Assembly (NCBI RefSeq): GCF_044003965.1
Contig: NZ_JBAWKC010000001.1
Coordinates: 620,001 to 684,000, forward strand
Direction of reading: 5' to 3'
DNA length: 64,000 bases
Origin: Yeosuana aquiaggeris
Lineage (GTDB): Bacteria; Bacteroidota; Bacteroidia; Flavobacteriales; Flavobacteriaceae
Below, piece by piece: positions 26,752 through 35,182 of this stretch. The number at the start of each line of letters is the position of its first letter. Positions within the stretch are counted from its first letter, which is position 1. Both the position numbers and the translations under genes were made by a program. Below the pieces are notes generated by a model. It saw nothing but the letters and a program-made list of their open reading frames with translations. It did not search any database and was not told the origin of the DNA.

Positions 26752-26810
26752 AAGTTTCAGATTTAGAACAGTATAAATATAAAACAAAAAATGAATAAAA
26801 CGACGAAAAG

Positions 26811-27590
26811 CTATATTTTTTCGATGAAATGCACAATTGTACGTAAGAATAAGGTTTCGTTTTCAACATGACTCATATGTCCGTCAGGAAATTCTACTAC
26901 TTTTATATTGGAGTTTTTCGTTTGCTTAATAAGAGATTTAAAAGCTAAAACAGGATCTTTCTTGCTTATAATCATTAATTTTTCAAAAGCAGCATTTTTA
27001 AAAAATTGTTCTCTGTCTTTTCTGATTTTCATGCCTTCCAGAGCAGCGACTATACCCTGAACGGGTATTTTTAAAGCCTGTTCTTTTATAAGTTTAATTT
27101 GATTAGCAAAAATCTTTCTGTTTTTAGGTCTAAATAAATTGACAACCGCTATTCTTACAAAGGTTTTATGATTTTGTTTGACAGCGATAATGGCTCTATC
27201 TCTATTTTTTTTGCGTTCACTGCTATCTGCATTTGCAGTTGAATTCATTAAACAAAGACCAATAACATTTTTTGGATTGTTCTCAGCAAAAGCGAGTGCC
27301 ACATAACCGCCCATTGAATGCCCAATTAGAATGGTCTGACTAATGTTTAAATGATTTAGGACCGCCTTAACAATTTCAGCCATTAATTCCATTGAATGAA
27401 TATATCCTAAACAGTCTGTTTGGCCATGACCCAGTAAATCAATACAGATAATTCTGTTTTTTTTTGAAAGGACGGGTATAAAAGCGTCCCACATAGTGGA
27501 GTTTTCTAAAAAGCCATGAAGCAAAACTACCGGAACACCCGTACCCTTGTCAGTGTAAAAAATGTTTATGCCTTTGTGTTGTAAAATCAT
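26811..27590 (-). CDS. Alpha/beta-fold hydrolase
   Basis: The 259-residue soluble enzyme has the oxyanion region VVLLHGFLENSTMWD (about 20-34), IDLLGHGQTD, the nucleophile elbow GHSMGGYVA (Ser near 92), a downstream acid in ISKKDPVL and the His of PDGHMSHVEN. This is a complete catalytic triad layout of the MhpC/BioH type. The substrate cannot be predicted. It is divergent from brnQ with only 35 bp between the start codons and carries a TATCTTTG promoter element in that gap. Confidence 0.88.
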   Translation of the reverse strand: MILQHKGINIFYTDKGTGVPVVLLHGFLENSTMWDAFIPVLSKKNRIICIDLLGHGQTDCLGYIHSMELMAEIVKAVLNHLNISQTILIGHSMGGYVALAFAENNPKNVIGLCLMNSTANADSSERKKNRDRAIIAVKQNHKTFVRIAVVNLFRPKNRKIFANQIKLIKEQALKIPVQGIVAALEGMKIRKDREQFFKNAAFEKLMIISKKDPVLAFKSLIKQTKNSNIKVVEFPDGHMSHVENETLFLRTIVHFIEKI

Positions 27591-27607
27591 ATTTAAACTA
27601 TATTAGT

Positions 27608-27615
27608 CAAAGATA
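27608..27615 (-). promoter_or_regulatory. TAnnTTTG -7 element (TATCTTTG) for the hydrolase gene
   Basis: Consensus -7 on the minus strand within the 35-bp gap between divergent starts; any -33 box would lie inside the brnQ coding region. Confidence 0.4.
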
Positions 27616-27625
27616 TCATTGAATA

Positions 27626-28918
27626 ATGAATAAAACTAAACAAACTTTTGTATTTGGATTTGCTTTATTTGCCGGATTTTTTGGTGCAGGAAATTTAATT
27701 TTGCCACCTTTATTGGGTTTTAATTCTGGGCCTGATTGGTGGTTAGTTACCATTGGGTTTATCATATCAGCGACTATTATTCCGCTATTAGCTTTATTTG
27801 GACATGCTAAATTACAAGGTACCATGTTGGCTTTTGGTAACAAGGTGTCGCCTTTGTTTAGTTTAATATTTTGTCTTTGTATTTATGTGATAATTATTGC
27901 ATTACCATGTCCTCGTACCGCTGCAGTGACCCATGAAATTGCCATTGCACCATTCTTTAATACAAGTTCATTAACTACCAGCTTTATTTATTTTTCACTG
28001 GCTTTTGTTTTTGTAATTAACAGAAATAATGCTTTAGAAATACTGGGCAAATATTTAACGCCCATTATTGTACTCATATTACTGGCTATTATTGTGGTTG
28101 GTGTTTCTGTAAACGTAAGCCCAATGAACATATCAAATTTAGATACGCCTTTAGTTAGTGGGTTATTGGAAGGCTATCAAACCTACGATGCCATTGCAGG
28201 AATGGTTATGGGAGGTATTGTGATCATTTCAATAAACAATTTTAATGATGCCATGTCTTTTAAAGATAAAAAGATAATGATTGCAAAATCCGGACTGATA
28301 GCTATGGTTGGGTTATTCATTATTTATGCTGGTTTGATTGCTTTAGGTGCTTTGTACAATTCAGAGTTTCCAGTTGATATTTCAAGGACTAATTTACTTG
28401 CAGGTTTAGCTTCAAAAACTTTAGGTAATATGGGTGCTGTTTTTTTAAGTGTTTTGGTTGGATTAGCTTGTTTTACAACTGCGGTGGGTATTATTATGAG
28501 TACCGCAGATTTTTTTAAAGCCCTTTTTAAAGACTCTAAAACAGCCTATGTCATAACAACAATAGTTTGTTGTATCGTGGGAATACTGGTTGGTCAATTT
28601 GAAGTGTCCTATATTATTAAAGTGGCGTTGCCATCTTTAATGCTTATTTATCCGCTTTGTATAGTCCTTATATTATTGAATGCGATTTCAGAAACATATG
28701 CTACTCAATTGGTTTTTAGGTGGGTGGTTGTTGTAACTTTTATGTTTAGTATTCCTGATTTTTTGAATTTTATTATGCCTATTGAAAAACTGGAACCTAT
28801 TATAAAAATGATTCCTTTCGCTCAACAAAATTTAGGATGGGTTTTACCCGCTTTAACAACTTTTATTTTAGTGAATATTTTTCAAAAATTAACACATAAT
28901 AAAAGATTACAAACTTAA
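27626..28918 (+). CDS. brnQ: Branched-chain amino acid transporter BrnQ (LIVCS family)
   Basis: The 430-residue inner-membrane carrier imports Leu, Ile and Val with Na+ or H+. It has about 12 hydrophobic segments and begins FVFGFALFAGFFGAGNLILP, the usual BrnQ N-terminus; LPCPRTAAVTHEIA (about 91-104) and GFGxxDAIAG-like TYDAIAGMVMGG (about 185-196) are also characteristic. It is divergent from the hydrolase and its stop codon overlaps that of the ACT-like gene by 4 nt. Confidence 0.94.
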   Translation: MNKTKQTFVFGFALFAGFFGAGNLILPPLLGFNSGPDWWLVTIGFIISATIIPLLALFGHAKLQGTMLAFGNKVSPLFSLIFCLCIYVIIIALPCPRTAAVTHEIAIAPFFNTSSLTTSFIYFSLAFVFVINRNNALEILGKYLTPIIVLILLAIIVVGVSVNVSPMNISNLDTPLVSGLLEGYQTYDAIAGMVMGGIVIISINNFNDAMSFKDKKIMIAKSGLIAMVGLFIIYAGLIALGALYNSEFPVDISRTNLLAGLASKTLGNMGAVFLSVLVGLACFTTAVGIIMSTADFFKALFKDSKTAYVITTIVCCIVGILVGQFEVSYIIKVALPSLMLIYPLCIVLILLNAISETYATQLVFRWVVVVTFMFSIPDFLNFIMPIEKLEPIIKMIPFAQQNLGWVLPALTTFILVNIFQKLTHNKRLQT

Positions 28919-29571
28919 TTTTTGAATCGTTTTATTGCTAAAAAGGCATTGTCAACATATTCTTCTTCAACCAAAATGGTAAATTCATTAGTTGTTGAAA
29001 TAACCTCGTAAAGTACAACACCTTCCCAGGCTAAGCGTTTAAAAAAGTGATAATATAATCCGGCTATTTTTGAATTGTCTTCAGGTAAGCTTATACTAAT
29101 GGCTGTTAAACCTTCTTGAATCGCAATAAAAATTTCATTTTTAAAATGTGTATTCACATAATCGTTCAAACTACTTGACACTATAATATTGCTTTCATGA
29201 ATACCTCTTGTAAATGTGTAAAACAGTTTAGATTCTTCGTTAATTTTCTGCAATAATTGGGCGTGATTATGAATTAAAGTCTCAGAATTTTTTACTGTAA
29301 AATCAGTTAAGTTTGACCTCACAGTAATATCTCCCAAATTCTGAATCACCTTTTTCATTTTAATTGAATTGGTTAATGCAACCGGCGGATTATAACGGCG
29401 TAAAGCCATCATAATAGCCCCTGGCTTTACCTCCTTTTTCAACATCTTACTTATTGGCTCAGTCAATTCAATGGCTAAAGCACTAAAGTTTATAATATTT
29501 CTTGAGAGCGCCTCTTCTAAGTAAGGTTGGGCGATTAAAATATCTTCGACACAATTGGACACTGTTTTCAT
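28915..29571 (-). CDS. ACT-like regulatory protein, divergent from aspartate kinase
   Basis: The 218-residue soluble protein lacks a catalytic motif. The C-terminal half (about 140-218: AIQEGLTAISISLPEDNSKI, then LYYHFFKRLAWEGVVLYEVI, TTNEFTILVEEEYVDNAFLA) has the strand-helix-strand pattern of a paired ACT domain, and the N-terminal half is helical. ACT domains sense amino acids. Its start lies 99 nt from the divergent aspartate kinase gene, so it may regulate that enzyme or its expression, but this is inference. Family not identified with certainty. Confidence 0.7.
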   Translation of the reverse strand: MKTVSNCVEDILIAQPYLEEALSRNIINFSALAIELTEPISKMLKKEVKPGAIMMALRRYNPPVALTNSIKMKKVIQNLGDITVRSNLTDFTVKNSETLIHNHAQLLQKINEESKLFYTFTRGIHESNIIVSSSLNDYVNTHFKNEIFIAIQEGLTAISISLPEDNSKIAGLYYHFFKRLAWEGVVLYEVISTTNEFTILVEEEYVDNAFLAIKRFKN

Positions 29572-29670
29572 GTTAAATATTTAACAATTTGTGCAAAAAT
29601 AATCTTTTTTTTTAATAAATATCTTATTTAGAGTTATCTAGTCTACTTTCGTTCCATAAATTAATAAAAA

Positions 29671-30993
29671 ATGAAAGTATTAAAGTTTGGAGGAACTTCG
29701 GTAGGATCCGTTGAAAACATGAGTAATGTTAAAAACATTATTAATGATGGAAAGAAAAAAATTGTGGTTTTGTCAGCTATGTCCGGAACCACAAATACTT
29801 TAGTAGCAATAGCTAGTAATATTTCCAACAACATGCCTAATGAGGCTGTTGAAAAGATCAATAAATTACATGAAACATATTTTAACACTATTGATAAATT
29901 ACTTGGTGATGAGTCTTTAAATGCAGATGTTAAAAATTATATCACTGAGATTTTTAACTTTTTGGTGGAATGCACCTATCAAGAATATTCACTTAACTTA
30001 GAAAACAATATAGTAGCCCAAGGCGAACTTCTCTCTACATATATGTTTCATAATTACCTAAAGCAAGAAGGCATAAAATCTGCTTTACTTCCGGCTTTAA
30101 GTTTTATGCGAATTGATAAAAATAATGAGCCAGATCTGTTTTATATTAAACAAGATTTAGATATTCTTTTTAAAGAAACGCCTGAAGCACCAATTTATAT
30201 TACACAAGGGTTTATTTGTTTAGATGAAGACGGAAATATTTCAAATTTGCAACGTGGGGGCAGTGATTATACAGCTACAATTATTGGGGCGGTAATAAAG
30301 GCTGAAGAAGTTGAAATTTGGACAGACATAGATGGAATGCATAACAACGATCCAAGATATGTTGAAAACACCAGACCTATTTCAAATTTGTCCTTTGATG
30401 AAGCCGCTGAATTAGCCTATTTTGGAGCAAAAATTTTGCACCCACAAACGGTAACTCCGGTGAGAGAACTAAACATTCCTGTGCGTTTAAAAAATACTAT
30501 GAATCCTGAAGCATACGGCACCTTGATCAATGAAAGTCATAGTGAAAATGGGGTAAAAGCAATTGCGGCAAAAGATAATATTACTGCTATCAAAATAAAA
30601 TCCGGGCGTATGCTCTTGGCACATGGTTTTTTAAGAAAGGTATTTGAAATATTTGAAGTTTATGAAACAGCTATAGATATGATTACGACTTCTGAAGTGG
30701 CTATTTCACTGACCATTGATGACGACAGAAATTTAGACAAAATTATTACGGCTCTTGAAAAGTTTTCAGCTGTTGAGGTTGATAAAAACCAAACCATTAT
30801 TTGTCTGGTGGGACACTCTATTGTAAACCATCAGGATACCTATAAATTATTTCAGATTTTACAAGACGTTAAAATCAGGATGATTTCTTATGGCGGAAGC
30901 AGAAATAATATTTCACTATTAGTCAATTCTAATGATAAAATTAATACGCTAGGTAAACTAAATAATTATTTATTTGAATTGGTCACTGTTTAA
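29671..30993 (+). CDS. lysC: Aspartate kinase (monofunctional)
   Basis: The 440-residue enzyme phosphorylates aspartate, the first step to Lys, Thr, Met and Ile. The kinase domain begins KFGGTSVGS (4-12) and contains LQRGGSDYTATIIGAVIKAE (about 190-209), EIWTDIDGMHNNDPR and LSFDEAAELAYFGAKILHP. The C-terminal part (about 300-440) holds two ACT domains, for example ITAIKIKSGRMLLAHGFLRK and LVGHSIVNHQDTYKLF. No homoserine dehydrogenase is attached. Feedback by an amino acid is expected, and the divergent ACT-like gene may add a layer of control. Confidence 0.95.
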   Translation: MKVLKFGGTSVGSVENMSNVKNIINDGKKKIVVLSAMSGTTNTLVAIASNISNNMPNEAVEKINKLHETYFNTIDKLLGDESLNADVKNYITEIFNFLVECTYQEYSLNLENNIVAQGELLSTYMFHNYLKQEGIKSALLPALSFMRIDKNNEPDLFYIKQDLDILFKETPEAPIYITQGFICLDEDGNISNLQRGGSDYTATIIGAVIKAEEVEIWTDIDGMHNNDPRYVENTRPISNLSFDEAAELAYFGAKILHPQTVTPVRELNIPVRLKNTMNPEAYGTLINESHSENGVKAIAAKDNITAIKIKSGRMLLAHGFLRKVFEIFEVYETAIDMITTSEVAISLTIDDDRNLDKIITALEKFSAVEVDKNQTIICLVGHSIVNHQDTYKLFQILQDVKIRMISYGGSRNNISLLVNSNDKINTLGKLNNYLFELVTV

Positions 30994-31021
30994 GGGTAAA
31001 ATTTAATTTAGTCAGGTTAGC

Positions 31022-31052
31022 AAAAAGGGTCATTTTAAATGACCCTTTTTTT
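31022..31052. terminator. Bidirectional terminator after aspartate kinase
   Basis: GGGTCATTT (31027-31035) pairs with AAATGACCC (31037-31045), with five A before and seven T after. Confidence 0.87.
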
Positions 31053-31084
31053 ATTTTTAATTAATTGTTGACTATAAAACCAGA

Positions 31085-32374
31085 TTAATTCATAAGGTCT
31101 TCAATTTCTTCCACTTCAATAGGGATGTTGCGCATTAAATTAAAAGGTTCTCCTGTTTTTTGAATAACGACATCATCTTCTAAACGAATTCCAAATCCTT
31201 CTGCCGGAATATAAATTCCCGGCTCCACAGTAAACACCATATTGGCTTTCATGGGTTCAGTTAAAATACCATAATCATGCGTATCTAATCCCATATGGTG
31301 AGAAGTACCATGCATAAAGTACTTTTTGTAGGCTGGCCAATCAGGATTTTCATTTTTCACATCGGCTTTATCCAATAGTTTAAGACCTAATAATTCAGAG
31401 GTCATAAGTTTTCCAACTTCCACATGATAAGAAGCCCAATCTGTGCCGGGTACCAGCATTTTTGTAGCCTCATTTTTTACGCGATTTACAGCATTATAAA
31501 CCGCCTTTTGCCTATCTGAAAATTTTCCAGAAACAGGTATGGTTCTGGTCATATCACTGGAATAGTTTGCATACTCTGCACCGACATCTAATAAAATTAA
31601 ATCGCCTTTTTTACATTGTTGATTATTCTCAACATAATGGAGTACGTTGGCATTATTTCCAGAGGCAATAATAGGGGTATATGCAAATTTTTTAGATCTG
31701 TTTCTTAAAAATTCATGCATAAATTCAGCTTCAATTTCATATTCCCAAACACCCGGTTTTGTGAAATTTAAAACACGTCGAAAACCTTTTTCAGTAATGT
31801 CACAAGCTTGTTGCATTAAGTCCAGTTCAATCTGATTTTTTACAGATCTTAAACGCTGTAATATGGGGTTGCTTTTCGCAACGGCATGAGCAGGATATTT
31901 ATTCTTTAACCATTTTGTAAAACGGTCTTCTCTAGTTTCTGTTTGAACGTTGGCTCTGTAATGTTCATTAGTGTTGATGTATACGGTATCACATTGGGTC
32001 ATTAACTCAAACATGATTTTTTCCATTTCTTGAAGCCAATAAACCGTTTTTATGCCACTGGTTTCAAAAGCAGCTTCCTTGGTTAGTTTTTCACCTTCCC
32101 AAACGGCTATATGATCGTTGGTTTCTTTTAAAAACAGAATTTCTCTATGCTTTTCTTTTGGGCAATCAGGAAACAAAACTAAAACACTTTCTTCCTGATC
32201 AACTCCACTTAAATAAAATATATCGCGGTGTTGTTCAAATGGCATGGTGCTATCAGCACTAATGGGGTAAATGTCATTTGAATTAAAAACAGCTAAACTG
32301 TTAGGAAGCATTTTGGCTTTAAAATTTTTTCGGTTTTGAATGAATAAACTTTGTTTTATAGGATGATATTTCAT
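31085..32374 (-). CDS. pepP: Aminopeptidase P family protein (Xaa-Pro aminopeptidase)
   Basis: The 429-residue cytoplasmic metallopeptidase removes an N-terminal residue before proline. The N-terminal creatinase-like domain (about 1-175) contains MPFEQHRDIFYLSGVDQEES. The pita-bread domain carries the dimetal ligands D263 (LDVGAEY), D274 (SSDMTRT), H359 (HGTSHHMGLDTHD), E384 (VEPGIY) and E399 (RLED), matching the E. coli PepP set. Full length and single-gene unit. Confidence 0.94.
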   Translation of the reverse strand: MKYHPIKQSLFIQNRKNFKAKMLPNSLAVFNSNDIYPISADSTMPFEQHRDIFYLSGVDQEESVLVLFPDCPKEKHREILFLKETNDHIAVWEGEKLTKEAAFETSGIKTVYWLQEMEKIMFELMTQCDTVYINTNEHYRANVQTETREDRFTKWLKNKYPAHAVAKSNPILQRLRSVKNQIELDLMQQACDITEKGFRRVLNFTKPGVWEYEIEAEFMHEFLRNRSKKFAYTPIIASGNNANVLHYVENNQQCKKGDLILLDVGAEYANYSSDMTRTIPVSGKFSDRQKAVYNAVNRVKNEATKMLVPGTDWASYHVEVGKLMTSELLGLKLLDKADVKNENPDWPAYKKYFMHGTSHHMGLDTHDYGILTEPMKANMVFTVEPGIYIPAEGFGIRLEDDVVIQKTGEPFNLMRNIPIEVEEIEDLMN

Positions 32375-32432
32375 TGAATTGTGATTTAACTATAAAATTA
32401 CAAAAACTATTAAAACTTTGTTCATAATTCTT

Positions 32433-32440
32433 TAACTTTG
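32433..32440 (+). promoter_or_regulatory. TAnnTTTG -7 element (TAACTTTG)
   Basis: Consensus -7 about 50 nt upstream of the matrixin gene; a TTG occurs at 32418-32420 but its 12-nt spacing is too short. Confidence 0.35.
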
Positions 32441-32488
32441 GTCAAAGCCCATTTATTAGGTATTTAATATTGGGTTAAAATTTTGAAA

Positions 32489-34315
32489 ATGAAAACGAAT
32501 AGATTAACAATTACTATCATTCTGTTTTTTATCAGTTTTAATGGGTTATATGCTCAAGTAATGCTGCGGGAGATCACATTAAAGGAGCAGATTGATAGGT
32601 CAGCCTTGGTTGTTGAAGGAGAAGTGATATCTAAAACATCATTTTGGAGTAATAATTTAATTTACACTTCTAATACGGTTCAGGTATATAAGGTTTTTAA
32701 GGGAACGCCTGTTTCAACTATTGAAGTTATAACTTTAGGAGGAACGGTTGAACTCACAGCATTAGTAGTGTCTACTGGTTTAAAATTATATAAAGGTAAT
32801 GTAGGTGTTTTTATGCTTCAGAAAAGCGATGTTAATAACGCCGCTACAAATAAAATATTAGTTAATCAGTTTCAACCTTTTGGAGCCATTCAAGGGTTTT
32901 ATAAGTACGATGTTTATAGTGATGTTGCTGTAAATCCTTTCAACAAAAAGCAGGGTATTTCTTTAAATTTTTATAAAGAAATCATCTCTGCTACGGGCAA
33001 TAATTATGTGGAAGTTTCATCTTTTAATACGGTTGAACTGAATAGATCATTAAATCAAAAAAGTGCTTTAGCGCCAATTATTTCAAACTTTAATCCAACT
33101 ACAGCTACAGCGGGTACTAAAACGAGACTTACTATCAACGGAACAGGCTTTGGGACAACCATGGGAAAAGTGAGTTTTGCTGATGCCGATGAAGGCGGTA
33201 AAGGTAGTTACACAGATGCTTTAGAAACTCAAATAGTATCATGGGGTAATACCCAAATTGTAGTTGAAATTCCTTCTGGAGCAGGCACAGGAAAAATTCG
33301 AGTTACTGATGCCGCATCTGCAATGGGTACTTCTTCAGGAAATTTGACCATTTCTTATTCTGAGATTAATGTTGTTTATGACCCAGATGATAAACCAAAT
33401 GATGTTCCTCCTACAAACGGACCTTTAAAGCCATATGCCTATCCCGTGCAACATTACGGGCAAACCAGTGGGGGCTATGAATGGGAAATGCAAACCCAAT
33501 TTTTTAATGACAGTGAGTATTCCGGAGCTAGAGCGGCTTTTGAAAGAGCTTTTGAAACCTGGAGATGTACAACAAAAATTAATTGGACTATAAAAAATGT
33601 TCCAACTGTAATTGATGTTGTAGCTAGTGACGATACTAATGTTATTAGATTTGATAACGTTAATGAACTTGATAGTGGTGTTTTAGGGACTTGTTATTCT
33701 TGGTATAATGGTTGTGGTAGTTATCCAAATTTAAGTTGGTTTGTTTCAGAATTAGATATTGTTTTTGATGCTGGAGGGACAACTGATTGGAATTTTGGCC
33801 CAGGACCAACTACCGTTTTAGGAGAATATGATTTTGAAACCGTAGCACTTCATGAGTTAGGCCATGGGCATCAATTAGGTCATGTTATTGATACGGATGC
33901 AGTTATGCATTATGCGCTTTCTTTTAATGAAGACCAAAGAGCCTTAAATAGTGATGATATTGCTGGTGCAACAGATATACAAGATAGAAGTACCTCAACT
34001 TCTGTTTGCGTAAAACCTCCTATGACCGATTATTCTGGACCCTGTAGTTTAAGTGTGGAAGATGATATATTTAAACTTGCCGTAAAAATTTATCCGAACC
34101 CATCAAATGGGACATTTTATATCAAGAATGATTTAAATTTGAATTTACAAAAAGCCACTGTTTATGATATGAGTGGCAGATTGATTTCTGAAATAAATCT
34201 TTCGGGTGCTTCAGAAACAAGCACTATTAATCTAACAGGTATGGCAAAAGGGATGTATCTGGTTAATATCCATTCTGATCATGCTTTTGTAACTAAAAAA
34301 ATAATTTTAGAATAA
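32489..34315 (+). CDS. Secreted matrixin-type metalloprotease with IPT/TIG domain and T9SS sorting tail
   Basis: The protein has 608 residues from the ATG at 32489; a TTG six bases earlier is not preferred. A signal peptide (MKTNRLTITIILFFISF, ending GLYAQ) is followed by an unassigned domain (about 20-190), an IPT/TIG beta-sandwich (about 195-290, PIISNFNPTTATAGTKTRL, then NGTGFG), a matrixin domain with zinc motif HELGHGHQLGH (455-465), and a type A T9SS C-terminal domain (about 535-608: YPNPSNGTFYI, MSGRLISEI, GMYLVNI, TKKIIL). It should be exported by the type IX system and either released or bound to the surface. Its promoter-proximal neighbour pepP is divergent. Confidence 0.93.
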   Translation: MKTNRLTITIILFFISFNGLYAQVMLREITLKEQIDRSALVVEGEVISKTSFWSNNLIYTSNTVQVYKVFKGTPVSTIEVITLGGTVELTALVVSTGLKLYKGNVGVFMLQKSDVNNAATNKILVNQFQPFGAIQGFYKYDVYSDVAVNPFNKKQGISLNFYKEIISATGNNYVEVSSFNTVELNRSLNQKSALAPIISNFNPTTATAGTKTRLTINGTGFGTTMGKVSFADADEGGKGSYTDALETQIVSWGNTQIVVEIPSGAGTGKIRVTDAASAMGTSSGNLTISYSEINVVYDPDDKPNDVPPTNGPLKPYAYPVQHYGQTSGGYEWEMQTQFFNDSEYSGARAAFERAFETWRCTTKINWTIKNVPTVIDVVASDDTNVIRFDNVNELDSGVLGTCYSWYNGCGSYPNLSWFVSELDIVFDAGGTTDWNFGPGPTTVLGEYDFETVALHELGHGHQLGHVIDTDAVMHYALSFNEDQRALNSDDIAGATDIQDRSTSTSVCVKPPMTDYSGPCSLSVEDDIFKLAVKIYPNPSNGTFYIKNDLNLNLQKATVYDMSGRLISEINLSGASETSTINLTGMAKGMYLVNIHSDHAFVTKKIILE

Positions 34316-34342
34316 TATTATTGATGTCAAAAATGAAACAAG

Positions 34343-34367
34343 AAGGGGCCTGTAAAAGGCCCTTTTT
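34343..34367 (+). terminator. Terminator after the matrixin gene
   Basis: GGGCC (34346-34350) pairs with GGCCC (34358-34362) across a 7-nt loop, followed by five T. Confidence 0.75.
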
Positions 34368-34427
34368 AATTTGTTGAACACAAATTATTTAAAATCATTC
34401 CAAATAGATATTTAAGTGTCTTTGTTT

Positions 34428-34458
34428 TTGTCTATAATGTTCTTGAAGTGTATTTTTG
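34428..34458 (+). promoter_or_regulatory. Promoter of sdhCAB
   Basis: TTG (34428-34430), 20-nt spacer, TATTTTTG (34451-34458), a near-ideal Bacteroidota promoter. It excludes the GTG at 34448 as the sdhC start and supports the ATG at 34484. Confidence 0.65.
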
Positions 34459-34483
34459 TACGTATCTAAATATCTTCAAAAAA

Positions 34484-35170
34484 ATGAGCGGATTTTTTAA
34501 ATCTTCGATTGGAAGAAAGGTAGCCATGGCGCTTTCAGCTTTCTTTCTAATGTTTTTCTTAGTAATGCACGTTTCTATAAATTTATTATCTGTTGTTAGT
34601 CCAGACAGTTTTAATGAGGCTTCGCATTTTATGGGAACAAATTTGCTGGTTCAATTTATTATGCAACCAGTTTTAATTTTTGGTGTAGTATTCCATTTTA
34701 TCATGGGATTTGTATTGGAAATTAAAAACAAAAAAGCCTTGGGAGTTTCTTATGCTAAGAATAATGGTGCTGCAAACTCCACATGGATGAGCAGAAATAT
34801 GGTTTTAAGCGGCGTTGTGATACTGGCATTTTTAGGTCTTCACTTCTATGATTTCTGGGTGCATGAAATCACGATTAAATATGTTGGTGGCGATATGACA
34901 GGGCTGATAGATCCAGACAATTTAGATTCGGGATATCGTTATTATGAAGAGCTTAAAGAGAAGTTTATAAGTCCGGTTCGCGTTGCTATTTATGTTGTTG
35001 CATTTATATTGCTTGGGCTTCATTTGGCTCATGGATTTACCTCAGCATTCCAGTCTCTTGGAATTACTGCGGGCAGAAAGAAAACCTTACAATCAATAGG
35101 TAAAGCCTATTCAATTATAATTCCTCTAGGATTTATTTTTATTGCACTTTATCATCATTTTAACCATTAA
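34484..35170 (+). CDS. sdhC: Succinate dehydrogenase cytochrome b subunit
   Basis: The 228-residue single-subunit membrane anchor (SdhC of the b558 type, as in quinol:fumarate/succinate enzymes using menaquinone) has about five transmembrane helices. His residues within or near helices (LVMHVS, FHFIMGF, LGLHFYDFW, LGLHLAHG) are candidate heme b ligands, consistent with a diheme anchor. It is the first gene of sdhCAB and sits downstream of a strong promoter. The ATG at 34484 (MSGFFKSSIGRKVAMALS) is the start; a longer GTG reading overlaps the promoter. Confidence 0.95.
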   Translation: MSGFFKSSIGRKVAMALSAFFLMFFLVMHVSINLLSVVSPDSFNEASHFMGTNLLVQFIMQPVLIFGVVFHFIMGFVLEIKNKKALGVSYAKNNGAANSTWMSRNMVLSGVVILAFLGLHFYDFWVHEITIKYVGGDMTGLIDPDNLDSGYRYYEELKEKFISPVRVAIYVVAFILLGLHLAHGFTSAFQSLGITAGRKKTLQSIGKAYSIIIPLGFIFIALYHHFNH

Positions 35171-35182
35171 TCTTAAATACGC

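Noticed and set aside
34448..34483. Longer sdhC reading from a GTG at 34448
   Set aside because: The GTG lies between the -33 and -7 boxes of the sdh promoter, so the extension cannot be in the mRNA.
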